Of a stretch of 64,000 nt of DNA, positions 1 through 12,106 are shown in pieces. The notes below the pieces were generated by a model, which saw nothing but the letters and a program-made list of their open reading frames with translations, had not been told where the DNA came from and did no database searches. This stretch comes from Uranotaenia lowii. Its lineage: Eukaryota > Arthropoda > Insecta > Diptera > Culicidae. The stretch is from NCBI RefSeq assembly GCF_029784155.1, contig NC_073693.1, forward strand, positions 150,724,843 through 150,788,842, given 5' to 3'. Position numbers and translations under genes: made by a program. How positions within the stretch are numbered: position 1 is the stretch's first letter; each line of letters opens with the position of its first letter.

Positions 1-291
1 ATGGTTGTAAAAAATGTTTTTCATGAAAAGATGAATTAGCATACCAGGATTTTTTTTGAATTTTCATTGATTTAAATCTTAAAACAATAAATTTTTCGAT
101 AAAACGAAAACGATGAACAGTGAATATTCTCAATAAAAAACTTTAAAAGACTAACAAAACTAACATGGCCAAACTTGGGTCAAATTTCTTATAATGATGA
201 ATATAAAACTTTCAAAATTTCAAAAAGTCAAACGATTCATTTTGATTTATATTTTTTGTGAACCCGAGCAAGGCCGGGTAAAATCAGCTAG
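1..291 (+). mobile_element. Helitron-like element, 3' end
   Basis: The 3' terminus looks like a Helitron end. A short hairpin (stem ACCCG at 62 bases into the line, i.e. 262-266, pairing with CGGGT at 275-279) is followed eight bases later by CTAG (288-291) and then T. Helitrons characteristically end in a hairpin plus CTRR and insert before T. The upstream AT-rich sequence from base 1 is probably the element interior; the 5' end lies outside the window. No helicase or Rep reading frame is present, so this is a non-autonomous copy. Confidence 0.55.
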
Positions 292-631
292 TTACAAATA
301 AATTTTCACAAAATAAGATAACATATTGTATTGATAGACGCTTTCCATTGTAATCAATAAAGACTCTCATATTCATCAATGTAACATATCTACATATTAT
401 TAACCAAACCAATCCAAGTGTTTTCTTAAAGTTTCACTCACTTTTTGATTATGTACAAATTTGCCTGTATTTAAATACTCCTCCCGCTTTAAAAAGGGGC
501 GATTTTTTTTTTTAAATTGAAGGTTTTATTTATTGTATTGAAGATTCCTTCTATTTTTAGTTGCCATAATAAGAAAAGGAGATAATGTATCCCAGTTCTT
601 CCCTATTCTTTTTGTTTGAATATGGACTTAA
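292..631. other. AT-rich spacer, no feature
   Basis: Homopolymer-rich AT sequence with no convincing reading frame, terminal repeat or RNA structure. It ends in a long G run that belongs to the next element. Confidence 0.5.
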
Positions 632-1363
632 GGAGGGGGGGGGGGGGAGGGTAGGGTAGGGTCTAACACTTTAAAAAAATCGATTTTTTTATTTTTTATA
701 TTCTTTTTCTTATTCAAGAATGTTGTGTCAAATTTTCAAGTCAATTCAAGCAATACTGTAGAAATTATAGGCCTTTATCTCCTCCTATCTAATACAGCAA
801 GAAAGCAAGAGCAGAAACTTCAAACGCGTTTTTCTCGAAAGCACATTTTTAAATTCCGTGACATCGTCATTTGAAAACTTCTTATCTGATTCTTTTCAAA
901 TTTGGAACATAGTTTCTACATATAAAATACCAGACCCCAACGTTTTTCTTTTTTTTTTACTTTGGGGAGATTTTACAGATATAAAATGGCGGATTTTTTC
1001 GTGAAAAATCGTAGTTTTTACTTCAAACAGCCACAAAAATTTCATAAATTTTTTTTAAGTTAAATAAAAACGTTGGGGTCCAGAAAAACATCTATTAAAA
1101 ATATTTTGCTCTGATTTTTTGACTTCGGGTGATTCTGTGCTGAGATACAGTGTCCACCGCAAATCCTGTTTTCTAAAAGGCATCCTCGAAAGTGCTCCGT
1201 CACCGGTACATTTTTCAATATTTTTCTACGAAAAAATTACTAAATGTTCTTTTAACAATGATCTGTATAATGCAAAAAAATTGAATACATTAGTTTGAAC
1301 GATAGCTCTAGAAAAAAATCGTGAAAATGGTGTTTTTTTTTACCCGTTAGACCCTACCCCCCC
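632..1363. mobile_element. TTAA-flanked TIR element (GGGTAGGGTCTAAC family)
   Basis: Inverted termini: a G-rich left end with GGGTAGGGTCTAAC near 648-665, and GTTAGACCCTACCCCCC at the right (about 1346-1363). TTAA lies at 628-631 and again at 1364-1367, so a TTAA target duplication is possible, although the poly-G end makes the exact edge uncertain. A second inverted pair, GACCCCAACGTT near 932 and AACGTTGGGGTC near 1069, lies inside. No coding capacity; a miniature non-autonomous DNA transposon. Confidence 0.55.
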
Positions 1364-1762
1364 TTAAAGAATTAAAGTCTAGATAGCGGCCGTTCCCTTT
1401 TTTGGGAACCATTCTGTTGTGATGCCATTTTCATCCCGGCGCAAAATTGTGTCAAGAAATATTAATGGCTCATCTTTTCGACTTCGACAAAATAAAAATG
1501 TTAGAAAAAGTTACATGCCATAATGCGAGAATTACAGCGCAAACAATCAAGTTGAAACGAAAGCCAGTAGTTTATTTTTATATATTGTTAATTTGAGGAA
1601 AATTCAGTGTTGAAAATATAATTTTTGTATCCACCGAAGAGGCAGAGTCGCTCAAACCGTCTGGACAACTGATAAAAAAAAATTTCACAAAAACTGTAAG
1701 AAATTTCAACATAGAAGTTACTCTAACGTATATAAAAAAGATGTCTGCTCATGTGCATATCT
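1364..1762. other. Non-repetitive spacer
   Basis: About 400 bases between two transposable elements. It includes a slightly GC-richer patch near 1385-1450. I see no reading frame or repeat I can support. Confidence 0.4.
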
Positions 1763-2017
1763 AAGGTTGCCAGAATTTTTTCAGCACGTATCTGGGCCGG
1801 ACAAATCGGGCAATTTTTATATAAAAACCTGGCAAAATCCGGCCATTCGATTTCAAACTGACGACCATAAATTTGGGCTATATCTGGGCAAATTTTCTCA
1901 AAATCAGAAATTCCTCGACAAAAATCAAGAAAAAAAAATAAAAAAACATTTTTTAATCAAAACCAATCGATAGATTTTAAACCATATTTAAGGCTTCCAA
2001 AAAACTTTTCATGATTA

Positions 2018-2396
2018 GGCTGGAACAAATATCAATTTCTTCATTTGTCAACCCCCCTTCGAAATTTTCAAAAAACCCGAAGGGGGAAAACAAATAAAGT
2101 TTGAAGTATTTTTTGTAAATTTCGAAAAAAAAAATCAAATATCCGAAAGATTACAAGTCCAAAAAACTAAATTTTGGAAGATAAGAGTTATTTCACCTTT
2201 TGTATTCTTGATTATATTAAATGTTTCGAAAAAAAATATTTGATTTGTAGGTTTTGTGCAATGATACAGTATGCAATTTTGTTGCATACAAGATTTCATG
2301 CAATTTATTCCAATTTATTTATTTTTCGCATTATTTTTTATTGTCCAATGTTCCAACTCCGAGTGACAAAAGAAGGATTTGAAATTTGTTCCGGCC
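2018..2396. mobile_element. PIF/Harbinger-like miniature element, TTA duplication
   Basis: Imperfect terminal inverted repeats start GGCTGGAACAAATATCAA on the left and end TTTGAAATTTGTTCCGGCC on the right. The flanks are TTA at 2015-2017 and TTA at 2397-2399. A 3-bp TWA duplication with GG...CC ends is the signature of PIF/Harbinger elements. 379 bp, non-coding, nested inside the CCGGGC element. A shorter relative lies at 15176-15389. Confidence 0.6.
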
Positions 2397-2828
2397 TTAT
2401 TTTTATAAAACTTGCTCAAAAAATTTCGTTTTGGAGGTGTTTGTGTTTTTTTTTTGTTTAATTTGCCAAATAAAATGAATAAATCCGGGTAAAATCCGGG
2501 CATTCGATTTCAAATTGACGACCATAAATTTGGGCAAAATCCGGGCAAATTTTCTCAAAACTCAGAAATTCCTCAACAAAAATCAAGATAAAAAAGAAAT
2601 TTTTTTTTAATCAAAACGTATTGATAGAATTTGAACCATATTTTAGACTTCAAAAAACCTTTCATGATTATTTTTATAAAACTTGCTCAAAAATTTTTGT
2701 TTTGTAGGTGTTTGTTGATGTTTTTTGTTTAATTTACCAAATAAAATGAATAAATCCGGACAAAATCCGGGCATTTTTCAATGAAATCCGGGCAACCGGG
2801 CCGGGCCGAACTGTTCTCAAATTCAGTA

Positions 2829-3740
2829 TGGGAGAGTGGGGAATCATGGGCCACTTTTTTTCGATGATCCATAACTTCTTTATTATAAAAGATAAAATGA
2901 AAATAAAAAATGGTATGGTTTTCTACATTTTCAAGGTATCATAACGTATTTTTTTATAATTTTTAATATGTTGAATTCCCCAAGTTCTGACTGTTTGAAA
3001 AAGAGCAATATTTTTTGGATTTTGAAAAATGGTGGGGAATCGTGGGCTACCAAATCCAAATTGACCAAATAACATGCAAAGTTTATGAGTTGACCCAAAA
3101 CTGTGATTTCCTAATTCATTTCGTTATTTTAGAGCAATTTAAGATGTTGAAATAAAAAAGAGAGCTGTGTATGATCGCATAGATTCCAAAACTTGGCTCG
3201 CGAACGATTTGGCAAAATTTCTTATATGGGATGGACAAAATATTTTCCATAACTCTTCATTTGGCATAAGCAAACTTTACAGATAGGAAAAACGTATTTT
3301 AAGTTCTGAATGTGTATAAAAACATAAAAATATTGATGGTTCAAGGTGTGTGGCCCACGATTCCCCACAAGTTATGATTTGCAAATTGGTTGCGTTTGTG
3401 TGACTTATTGATGTTTCATCAAAAATTCCTTTTCCACGTGAAAGATCATGACAAAACTTAGATCATAAGCGTATTAGCATATATTTATTATGCACTTTAG
3501 GTTCCCCATCGATGAAATTAGCGGGTGTTTTTTTAATTATGTAAGTAAATTTTTCTAACTTTTTTTAGCTTGATAAATAAAAGAAGCATATGATGCGTAT
3601 TTCAGTCAACATCATATAGAAATATATGCTCACGCAAAGCGACGACGATGACAGTTGGTTTGAGATTTTTATCTTAACACATATTTGAGATGTTAAAAGT
3701 GGCCCACGTTCCCCCATTGCCCACGATACCCCACCTCCCC
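2829..3740. mobile_element. TA-flanked TIR element (GTGGGGAATCATGGGCC family)
   Basis: The left end reads TGGGAGAGTGGGGAATCATG and the right end is its imperfect inverse, ending ATACCCCACCTCCCC. TA dinucleotides flank both sides (2827-2828 and 3741-3742). Additional inverted motifs of the type GTGGGGAATCGTGGGC recur inside, near 3030 and (inverted) 3350. 912 bp with no coding capacity. The TA duplication suggests Tc1/mariner-type mobilisation. Confidence 0.65.
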
Positions 3741-3889
3741 TATTTAATGCCCGGGCAAATCCGGATAAAACCGGGCAATCTGGCAACCTTAGCATATAGT
3801 TATCAGACTCCTATCTATTGAAATATGGCAGAAAATTAGTGTTCTCCTTAGCATGCGCATTTAGCCAGTCTCTTCCCTAGAAATTCGTA

Positions 3890-4934
3890 CACAGCAAAAA
3901 AAGTGTTGGGATATTACATCAAAAACGTGCACATAACTTGAGTCGCAAATGCTACCTAATATAACATCGTTTTGATGTTAAACCTATGACCTTTATCAGA
4001 TGGAATAAAATTACACTAGAAAATTTAACGTAGTAGACAAACATGGGAACATTTATTTAGAATAGAAACGATGAAATTTGTTGATACAATTCAAAGGATA
4101 ATGATATTTTTGTAAATTGTCGTAGAAATTTCAGAAATGTGTACAACTCTACACTTAGTCAAGATTCATTCGAACACTTTGCTCTAGAAAAAAAAAATGC
4201 GATAGTCCAAATGACAAAATATTTATTGGAAAATCAGCATTCGCCAATGTGCTTACAAATGATACTCTGTCTATTCATAATTTCATTTCCCCGGCGATAT
4301 ATCTTTCACAACAATTTCTAGTAGTGTACTCCGCCGGTGGAACTATTAGCTTTTGGCTTTCCGTAGACTTGGGACTAAAAATAACTGTCCTTTCGACGCT
4401 GGATCTCGATATTGGCCTCGGATCGACATGTAAGACATGAAGAGATCTTCGGGATATTGCTCTGGGCCTAAAAAAAAGATGAATCCCAAGGTAGCGGGTA
4501 TGAAAAAATATTCATTATATGACCTACTCGCCGATCCGTTTGAAAAATTCCTTTCCATACTCCTTGTACTTTTTTTCTTCGTAATAAATATCCTGGAACA
4601 AACTAATATGAAAATCAGTTAGTATCACTGGATTTGTTTAAAAATAAGAAACAAATCGATGTATCTTACCAGTAGATCGGTTGTCTCTGAGCCTCAGAAA
4701 CCCTTCCGGAGTTTTTGATTTGAAAACTATTTTGTTGACAGTTATGAGCTGCTTCGATGTGATTACATTGACGACGTTATATTACATAAACAGACATGTT
4801 TAAAATTGTGTACATCGATTGGATGTAATAAACGGACGGTTGAGTAGTATCACAATAAAAAGTCATAATATTACATTTTTTGGCTAACATCTGCTCAAAT
4901 TACATCGGCCAGCGTTACAATATTTTTTTCTGTG
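3890..4934. mobile_element. TA-flanked CACAG...CTGTG element carrying a gene-like segment
   Basis: Ends are CACAGCAAAAAAAGTGTTG on the left and an inverted counterpart ending AATATTTTTTTCTGTG on the right, with TA at 3888-3889 and 4935-4936. Near each end are related motifs (GATATTACATC near 3911 and GATGTAATATTAC-like sequence near 4770 and 4870). The core (about 4275-4692, minus strand) is not repeat-like and holds a spliced reading frame with good intron signals. This suggests that the element has captured host exons, or that the ends are fortuitous. The termini resemble those of 34491-34820. Confidence 0.5.
4275..4692 (-). CDS. Candidate captured gene fragment, three exons, unknown product
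   Basis: I do not recognise the product. On the minus strand, exon pieces 4692-4670, 4592-4528 and 4467-4275 join in one open frame across two introns. Intron 1 (4669-4593, 77 bp) has donor GTAAGA, an exact TACTAAC branch-type sequence (4624-4618) and acceptor TTTGTTCCAG. Intron 2 (4527-4468, 60 bp) has donor GTAGGT and acceptor TTTTTTTTAG. Exon 2 reads DIYYEEKKYKEYGKEFF and is lysine/glutamate rich. Exon 3 is basic and serine-rich and ends at a TGA at 4277-4275. The start is unknown, and an in-frame TGA just upstream of 4692 means that a further acceptor is needed or that this is a pseudogene. Another frame is also open through the first two pieces, so the call is tentative. Confidence 0.3.
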
Positions 4935-6365
4935 TACCCCAGCAATCACATTTAATGGATCGGTGGAAAAAGATAATTTTCTGTGAGGAGTCGCCACTAG
5001 CGCACAGAGCTGTGAAACCTCATGATCAAAGTAGCAGAGAAAACACAGAAAAATCATCAAAACATAGCACTGTGTTGTACTATGAAAAATCACGCGGACA
5101 AAAACCGGAAAAAAACTTAATTAAATTTTAATCAGGAAGAAGACACTTTGTTTAAAAAAAGTTCGTATTTCAGATCTCTTCCATTCCTAAGATATTGAAA
5201 AATGAGAAAAATTGCAAAGATATGTTCGTTTGATAAAAAAGTAATAAGGCAAATTTATGATCACTGATTACAAAAAAAAACTTCTACGTACAATATATCG
5301 ATGTTAATGTTAATCTCCATTAAAATACAGTGTTGAGATGCTTCAAAATAACTTATAAGAAGATAAAGCATTAGAAAATGGAGGAAATCAGAAAAAAAAT
5401 GAAATAATTAAAGCTTTCGGACGAGATCATTTAGGCCCGGCTGATTTTTTTTCATGTTTTTCGTGGACAACAAGTTCTGAAATGTTTAGTTCCGATCTCA
5501 AGATTTGGAACTTTTTTAGAATTTCACCACTGTCAGTTTTTTCGACTTACCCTCTGTGAAAAGAAATTATAAAACGAGCAGATCAGCTTTCCAGATTTCC
5601 AGGGCATCCGTTTTTGAATTTGAAACTAGGTATCCTAATTGTCCTAACTTTACAAACGTGTTTTTTTACAAACTAGAGCTGGTTAGAAGTGTTTAGGAAT
5701 TGAAAAGGCAGCCACTGAAAGGATAGAAGCCTCAATTCTGCTCAAATACATGTAAAATTTTTCCCATTTTTCATTAACATATGAGCCATTTCCAAAATGT
5801 GGTCGTGAAGTATTAACTTATGATAATACGATCGTAACCTGAAGAAATGACAGTCAAATTTTTGAAAACATTTCAATAGATGTTTGAATTTCGAAATTAT
5901 CGAAAATTTTTAGTGAGTTTAAATAATAATCAAACAAAAGCTTATCCTCGAGTAGCTCGAAACGTATACATATAACTAGTAAATTCTGCTTGATTTTTAT
6001 TAGAACTCACCGGACATCATCGATAATTTCGAAGTACAAACATTAGCGATGATAATACCAAAACCGCAATTAATATAAGTGTGTCCGCTTGCTTGTATGA
6101 CTATCTCTCATAGGGCGTTACCATATTTGCCATAGTTACTACAGGAATTGTTTTATTTTCAGAATAAACAAGAATGAGCGCCAAGGATAGGCATGAAGTA
6201 AACATGAAAAGTTAGGCTGGTTGATTTTATGAGGTTTTAATTCATATTAAGATTAGTTTTTTTCACCAAAGTAAAAATAATTGTCTGATTGAGCGATTCT
6301 ATGTGCGTGCTTGTCTTGATGAATCGAGTGTGAGTAGTGCGAAAAACAATGGAATTTTATATTAT
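4935..6365. other. AT-rich spacer
   Basis: About 1.4 kb of unique-looking AT-rich DNA. The only structure noticed is a weak inverted pair around 5885-5905 and 6005-6030 (GAAATTATCG against CGATAATTTC). Short open frames here have no recognisable similarity. Confidence 0.4.
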
Positions 6366-6827
6366 GCTTTCCAGAACTTTTCAACACGTTTTCGGGCCTG
6401 GCAATTTTTTTTTAAACGGGTGAAAAGCCGTGCATTCAATTTGAAATTTTCAAATACAAAAAACCATGTATTATCCGGACAAATTAGAGCAAAATGTATC
6501 CATTATTCGGACATAATCAGGAAAACATAGAAGAAACTTGAACCTTTAAATTTTCTTCGAAGCACATCAAATTATGTTCAATGCTTCAAAAATTTTTTTT
6601 AATAATTTTGATGAAAACAATTATGAAATATTCGTTTTTGGATAAGAAATTAAAACAAATAATTACTCAATTTGATTTTTTGGTAAATTCAGTAAATTAT
6701 GTGAATACACCCGGACAAAATCCGGACCGTTTTATTAAAATCCGGGTATCCGGGCTGATACGCACTCGCCTCGATATTTTCCTTGAATATTTGGGCACGC
6801 CCGGATAAAACCGGGAAATTTGGAATG
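6366..6827. repeat. Degenerate copy of the CCGGGC-rich element
   Basis: Begins with CCAGAACTTTTCAACACG, comparable to the left end at 1763 onward. It carries the same CCGGACAAAATCCGG and AATCCGGGTATCCGGGC motifs and ends near CCGGGAAATTTGG. There is no insertion inside, so it gives a rough idea of the ancestral size (about 460 bp). Confidence 0.45.
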
Positions 6828-8954
6828 CTATACGTTCTAAAAACCGTAGATGTTTATAAAATTTTGAAATCGATTAAAAAAATATATAAAATTGTTTGAT
6901 AAACATAAGAAAAAATAGCTAAATTGAAAATCATTATCATTGTTTTGAAGGCAAAGGTAAAATTGGATTCTTGATAATAAAAAAATCATAAGAATAGTTT
7001 GATTTCAATATAGCTGTTTGGTTTGGTTGGAACATCTGAGAAGTTTTTAATATTATTAAAAATTATCTTTTTCATTCCATTGAAATAATTCAAAGGATTT
7101 TTATTCAACAGTTGAGGAATGAAAATGTTATGACCAGTCATTTGATCAATTCACTAGTATCAATTTCAATTTACAGTTGAATTTATCTATAATCTGAAAG
7201 ATTTCATGTCACCCTAACCTGATTCGTTTCAGTACCGCCATCTGATAGAAATAAAAATGGTTTTAAATAAAAACAACAGATGGCAGATTTGTATCTCTCT
7301 AGCGGAAAACTACGCAGGAGGTGCTTAAAGAAATCCATTGTGGCTTCAGCAGTTTTTGTAAACTTCTAAACTTCAAATGATTGAATAGAGCAAAAAACAT
7401 AAGATTTAACCAAATCTAATTTCTCATCAGGCTGATTTTAACATTAGGTAAAAAAACTCCGGAAATATACGTAACCACTCTCGTCAAGTAGTTCACACAA
7501 ATCTCTAAGCGAAAACGGCTCACGGCCAAGAAGCCAAAAGCGCCTTCGGTGGCTGTGTGCCAGTGTTTATGTATGACATGGTCGACAGACACTATTAATT
7601 TTGTTAACACCAGCCAAACCACGCGACGACGACGATGCTCCTTCAACCTACTTAGGAAGGACTTCTTTTTCAACCTACAGCAGCAAGTTAAGAAGGATAT
7701 CGCTGCTTTACTTTTCGTGGAAACTCAAACACCTTTCGAGGAGCTGACTTTCTGTCCGCCTTCAGCGCCCGTTTCATGAGCCAGGTTTAGATACCTTCGG
7801 ATTCAGTTTCACTCACCCTGTGATTTTAAGTTACCTTTCTCAAAGTCCATTAAATGACACGAAGAAAGCTTGAAGCACCAGCTAAAGATACACCCGGAAC
7901 AGGGTAGTGCCCATTGATTCCACCAATTCTTTGCCCTCTGTGTTTCGGAACGTTTGTTGGGTTAAGAAATTGGGAATACAGAGGGAAACCTTCGAAAATA
8001 AAAAGGCCTGCTAGGAGCTTGAGGAAAACCTTCGACGCTTTTCGGGTGTTATTCGATTCAGAGAAAGTGGTTCAATTATTCATGATAATCTGGATCCACT
8101 CGTCTCGACTAGAGACTGAACGGAAGCTATCGCCTGTAGAGTGATTACAATCGAGGGCGTTCATTGTTTTGGATGGAGAACTGATTTCGGTCCTATTTGG
8201 TCTGACAGCCGCACCGGTTTGGATTAGCATAAAGATGCTGTTCCTGCTAGGATCGGCTGTGAGCAAGATAGAATGGTTGGGTTAGATTTAGTGCCTATAT
8301 TAATTATCTAATTTGGTTCGGCTCAGACTCGACCGTGCAGTAGTGGGTGGAAACGAGCTGATGATTTTATGGAAATGGGAAACTAATTCCTTAATTTCAG
8401 ACGACATTGTTTAGGATCGATGAGAGCAGCTCTCTAATGTTCGGTGATTTCACAATTGACGGGTTTTGGTAATTGAAAAGCATCCCTGAAAGACTCTTCA
8501 AAAATAGAAATGATTTCTTTAAGAAATCTGGCGACTTTTAATCGTTTTCAGATATCCCAAAAATTTAAAATTTATAATGCTATGTGGGGTGATTTGCCAA
8601 TCGTTGTTCCCCTACCCATTGATAAACGGAATGATTTGAATTGTCAATATTTCAGTTGCTTTTCAACTTTTTCCCAAAAATAATACTGAATCGTGTTAAT
8701 TGGAATGATTACTGATGAGTTGTGCGATTTTTTCAACTGTAAATTTTGCATCTAACGACAGTTTTTTTTTTTTTTTTCGCGCGATTTTTGTGCTAATTGT
8801 CAAACAAAACCTTAAAATTCCTTCTACTGCAAATAAGGTATTTTGTCACAAACGTATGAAACGTTTGTTGGACAATTGTAACACCATGATTATGGAATAA
8901 TAATAATGATCCATACACAACCCAACAAATTATCGGATCGTGCAACAATTGGTC
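6828..8954. other. Unique region with a GC-richer island at about 7440-8290
   Basis: Sequence around 7440-8290 is distinctly less AT-rich than its surroundings and has no repeat partner in the window. Several 60-85 codon frames overlap on both strands, but none shows a domain I recognise or convincing splice signals. It could be a decayed element, an untranslated exon or conserved non-coding DNA. Confidence 0.35.
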
Positions 8955-9143
8955 CCCAGCTAACAAGGAATCGTAACAAAAATGATAACTTAAGTCGTTT
9001 AGAATGGTGTTGCGAATCGCTAATCCAACTGTATAGTTGAAAGATCGTATAAAATGTCGTCTGAAATCAGTTTCAATCGGGTTTGATAGATGTCTGCCGT
9101 TTTTGTAAATTTTGAAATTATTTTGCTCTCGTGCGGGCTTTAA

Positions 9144-11113
9144 CCCTCATCCGCATTAGATTTCATTACCCTAATCAGCACTAAGAGTGTCAATTTGACA
9201 CCATCAGCTCAAATCGTTATAACTTTTGGCGTGTTAAACCGATTTAAACAAAACTTACATCAAAAGAAACCTTGTAATGTCAGTGAAATATGTTTAGAAC
9301 ATTATATACAGCTAAAGTTACAAGTTTTCTCGTTATTCAGCATGAAAGAAAAAAAATCCGAAAAAACATGCCTCAGCAAAACTGCTGTAGTTCATATGTT
9401 ACACGTCCAACAGAATATTTGCCTTATGCATATGAAAGCTGAAGTTAATGCCTACATCATGAAGACAAGAAATATTTTTTAAATTTATTTTAATGAAATG
9501 GCCACAAAAAGTTCAAAAAAGTGGTCTAAAAAACCTACTTTTCATTCGATTGCTAGTAAATACTGTTTGAGCGATGGTAGAGTGTTTTAAAAAACATGAC
9601 TACAAACTTTATTGAAATTCTAACGTTTTGCTGTGTTTAGATTTTCGATGCAACAAAAATTGAATTTACTGGAATTTTTCAAAGTTGGCTACTTTGCGCG
9701 ATTTTTTCACTAATTGAAATTTCATCTGTTTTTGTGGTCCTCCGTCAGGTTGTACCCGGATTTTCAGTGCTTTCTCGCCGTTTGAAGCAATCAAAACTAT
9801 ATCCATTGAAAAGGGAATTTAATCTACATTCTAGTGAGGTGCAACAATTTACGCTGTGAGATTTCACAAAAAAATGAAAATTATAAACGTAAAATCATTC
9901 CTGAATTTCTAAAACTACAAGCAGCGCGTCCAGCAAAACGTGTTTGTTTGCTCTCCGAGTAGGTATGGTGGGTGGTGATTTGGGCAGAGAGCGAAGCCGA
10001 CAGACGAAATAATGATGCGTGTCGTGCGTTTCTTGGTTGAAAATTTTCTATTGGCAGTAGTTCTCGTTTCCTAGTCACGACACGCATCACTATTTCGTCT
10101 GTCGGCTTCGCTTTCTGCCCAAATCACCACCCACCATACCTACTCGGAGAGCAAACAAACACGTTTTGCTGGACGCGCTGCTTGTAGTTTTAGAAATTCA
10201 GGAATGATTTTACGTTTATAATTTTCATATTTTTGTGAAATCTCACAGCGTAAATTGTTGCACCTCACTAGAATGTAGATTAAATTCCCTTTTCAATGGA
10301 TATAGTTTTGATTGCTTCAAACGGCGAGAAAGCACTGAAAATCCGGGTACAACCTGACGGAGGACCACAAAAACAGATGAAATTTCAATTAGTGAAAAAA
10401 TCGCGCAAAGTAGCCAACTTTGAAAAATTCCAGTAAATTCAATTTTTGTTGCATCGAAAATCTAAAGACAGCAAAATGTTAGAATTTTAATAAAGTTTGT
10501 AGTCATGTTTTTTAAAACACTCTACCATCGCTCAAACAGTATTTACTAGTAATCGAATGAAAAGTAGGTTTTTTAGACCACTTTTTTGAACTTTTTGTGA
10601 CCATTTCATTAAAATAAATTTAAAAAAATATTTCTTGTCTTCATGATGTAGGCATTAACTTCAGCTTTCATATGCATAAGGCAAATATTCTTTTGGACGT
10701 GTAACATATGAACTACAGCAGTTTTCGTGAGGCATGTTTTTTCGGATTTTTTTTCTTTCATGCTGAATAACGAGAAAACTTGTAACTTCAGCTGTATATA
10801 ATGTTCTAAACATATTTTACTGACATTACAAGGTTTCTATTGGTATAAGTTTTTTATGATGTTCATAATAATTCAAACGACTTAAATAGATTTTGCTTTT
10901 GTGGTGTCAAAATGACACCCAAAGTCGGAAAAGGGAGTTTTTTTGTCCAGGCTTCCAGGGTTCGTCCATAAAAAAAGTAAAGATGCAATATTGAAGAACT
11001 TTTGAATTCATTTAGGGTCCCGAAGAAATTTTTGTATTTTGAAGCTTCTGAAAAAAGTTACAAGCCTTCAAACTTGCGATGGTGTCAAAATGACACCCTA
11101 ATGCGGATGAGGG
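9144..11113. mobile_element. piggyBac-like non-autonomous element with giant internal palindrome
   Basis: Exact 15-bp termini CCCTCATCCGCATTA and TAATGCGGATGAGGG are flanked by TTAA at 9140-9143 and 11114-11117, the piggyBac target signature. Subterminal palindromes GTGTCAATTTGACAC (9187-9201), GGTGTCAAAATGACACC (10903-10919) and the same again (11081-11097) sit about 43 bp from the left end and 194 and 16 bp from the right end. The interior is a near-perfect inverted repeat: arms about 9247-10026 and 10076-10856 around a 49-bp loop. No transposase frame is present, so it must move in trans. It interrupts the older CCCAGC element. Confidence 0.75.
9247..10856. repeat. Long inverted repeat, arms about 780 bp, 49-bp loop
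   Basis: The left arm (about 9247-10026) is the reverse complement of 10076-10856 with only scattered differences, for example CGAAATAATGATGCG against CGAAATAGTGATGCG near the loop. A transcript through it would form a very long hairpin. It lies wholly inside the TTAA-flanked element. Confidence 0.8.
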
Positions 11114-11640
11114 TTAAGTGAGAAAATCAGATGGGAATTGAGTAGGGTAAATGATCTTGAGCGGAACTAGTCAAAATCTGATCTTGAGCGGAACCATTTA
11201 CTTTTTTCAAGTTCTAGGCAATGATTTTTTATGAATCTTACCAAATTGTTGAAAAAACACTTTTTCAAGATCTTTTCATACAAACATTGACATTTTTGCT
11301 AAAATTTATTAACTGAAATAATGTTATTAGAGGATTTAAAAACATACGCATTTCTGCTGCAATTTTCATCAATCTACGCTGACTTTGAACGTCAATTTAT
11401 GTCACCCTTGATCGTTGTAAACTGATTCTCAATGATTAAAATGGTAGAAAAACTCATAAAAAAGCATTATTCGGGTTTTTGTATCAAGTTTTCCATCAGA
11501 ATATCAATTAATAGCGTAGTTTCTAAAAGTAAAATATGATCTTGAGTGGAACCATCTTTGATCTTGAGCGGAACTACTAGCTTCCGAAATAAACCGCTAG
11601 GTGCGCTGCCTTATGCCTAATGTCTCACACGCAGTTTTTA

Positions 11641-12106
11641 CCCCTGAATGTATGCAGCACATTTGTATATATCTTATTCTATCAGCTTTAGGGAAAGCAA
11701 AATGTAAAATTAAGTTCGAATTGAACAAAAACTAATTAATTGGTGTCACAGCGTACCAAACAACCCACACAAAAAGTTTAATTTACTGGTGTTCAAGAAA
11801 TGTGTTTTTGAATCTTTCTTTCAGAGGCACAACGAGAAGGAGAAGAAAAGCTTTCATACATATTTTTGGCATAATTCGAGAACTAATGAAGCCAATAAAG
11901 TTTAGTCATTATTTCAGAATAAGAATCAATCTTCATTGCCATTACTATTCGTACTTTATGAAGTAGCTTTCTTTTAAAGAGATTGTTTTAGATGTTCACA
12001 TTCCAATTTAAAACGATGTACTATCTAATAAACAAAAATTTAAATTGTTTTTTATACACATTCTTTTAGTTTTACAAAGTGTAGCAATGCACACCGGGTT
12101 AGCTAT
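11641..12106 (+). mobile_element. Helitron-like 3' segment nested in the TA element
   Basis: The right edge has hairpin GTGT (12079-12082) with ACAC (12091-12094), then CGGGTTAG and a CTAT end. This is almost the same terminus as the Helitron end at 15105-15133. Upstream sequence (near 11835-11900) matches the repeat units of that Helitron, for example GGCATAATTCGAG. The same segment is in copy 2 of the host element, so it was present before the two copies separated. The left edge is uncertain. Confidence 0.45.

Larger units (their letters stand above)
1763..3790. mobile_element. CCGGGC-rich degenerate TIR element with nested insertions
   Basis: Bounded by AAGGTTGCCAGA (1763-1774) and its inverted copy TCTGGCAACCTT (3779-3790). 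The body is made of imperfect direct repeats of the type ATCCGGGCAAATTTTCTCAAAA (seen around 1850-1930 and again 2485-2600 and 2755-2800). Two younger elements sit inside (2018-2396 and 2829-3740), so the original element was much shorter. Related degenerate copies occur at about 6366-6827, 18417-18470, 34110-34410 and 53340-53712. No protein is encoded. Superfamily unknown. Confidence 0.55.
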
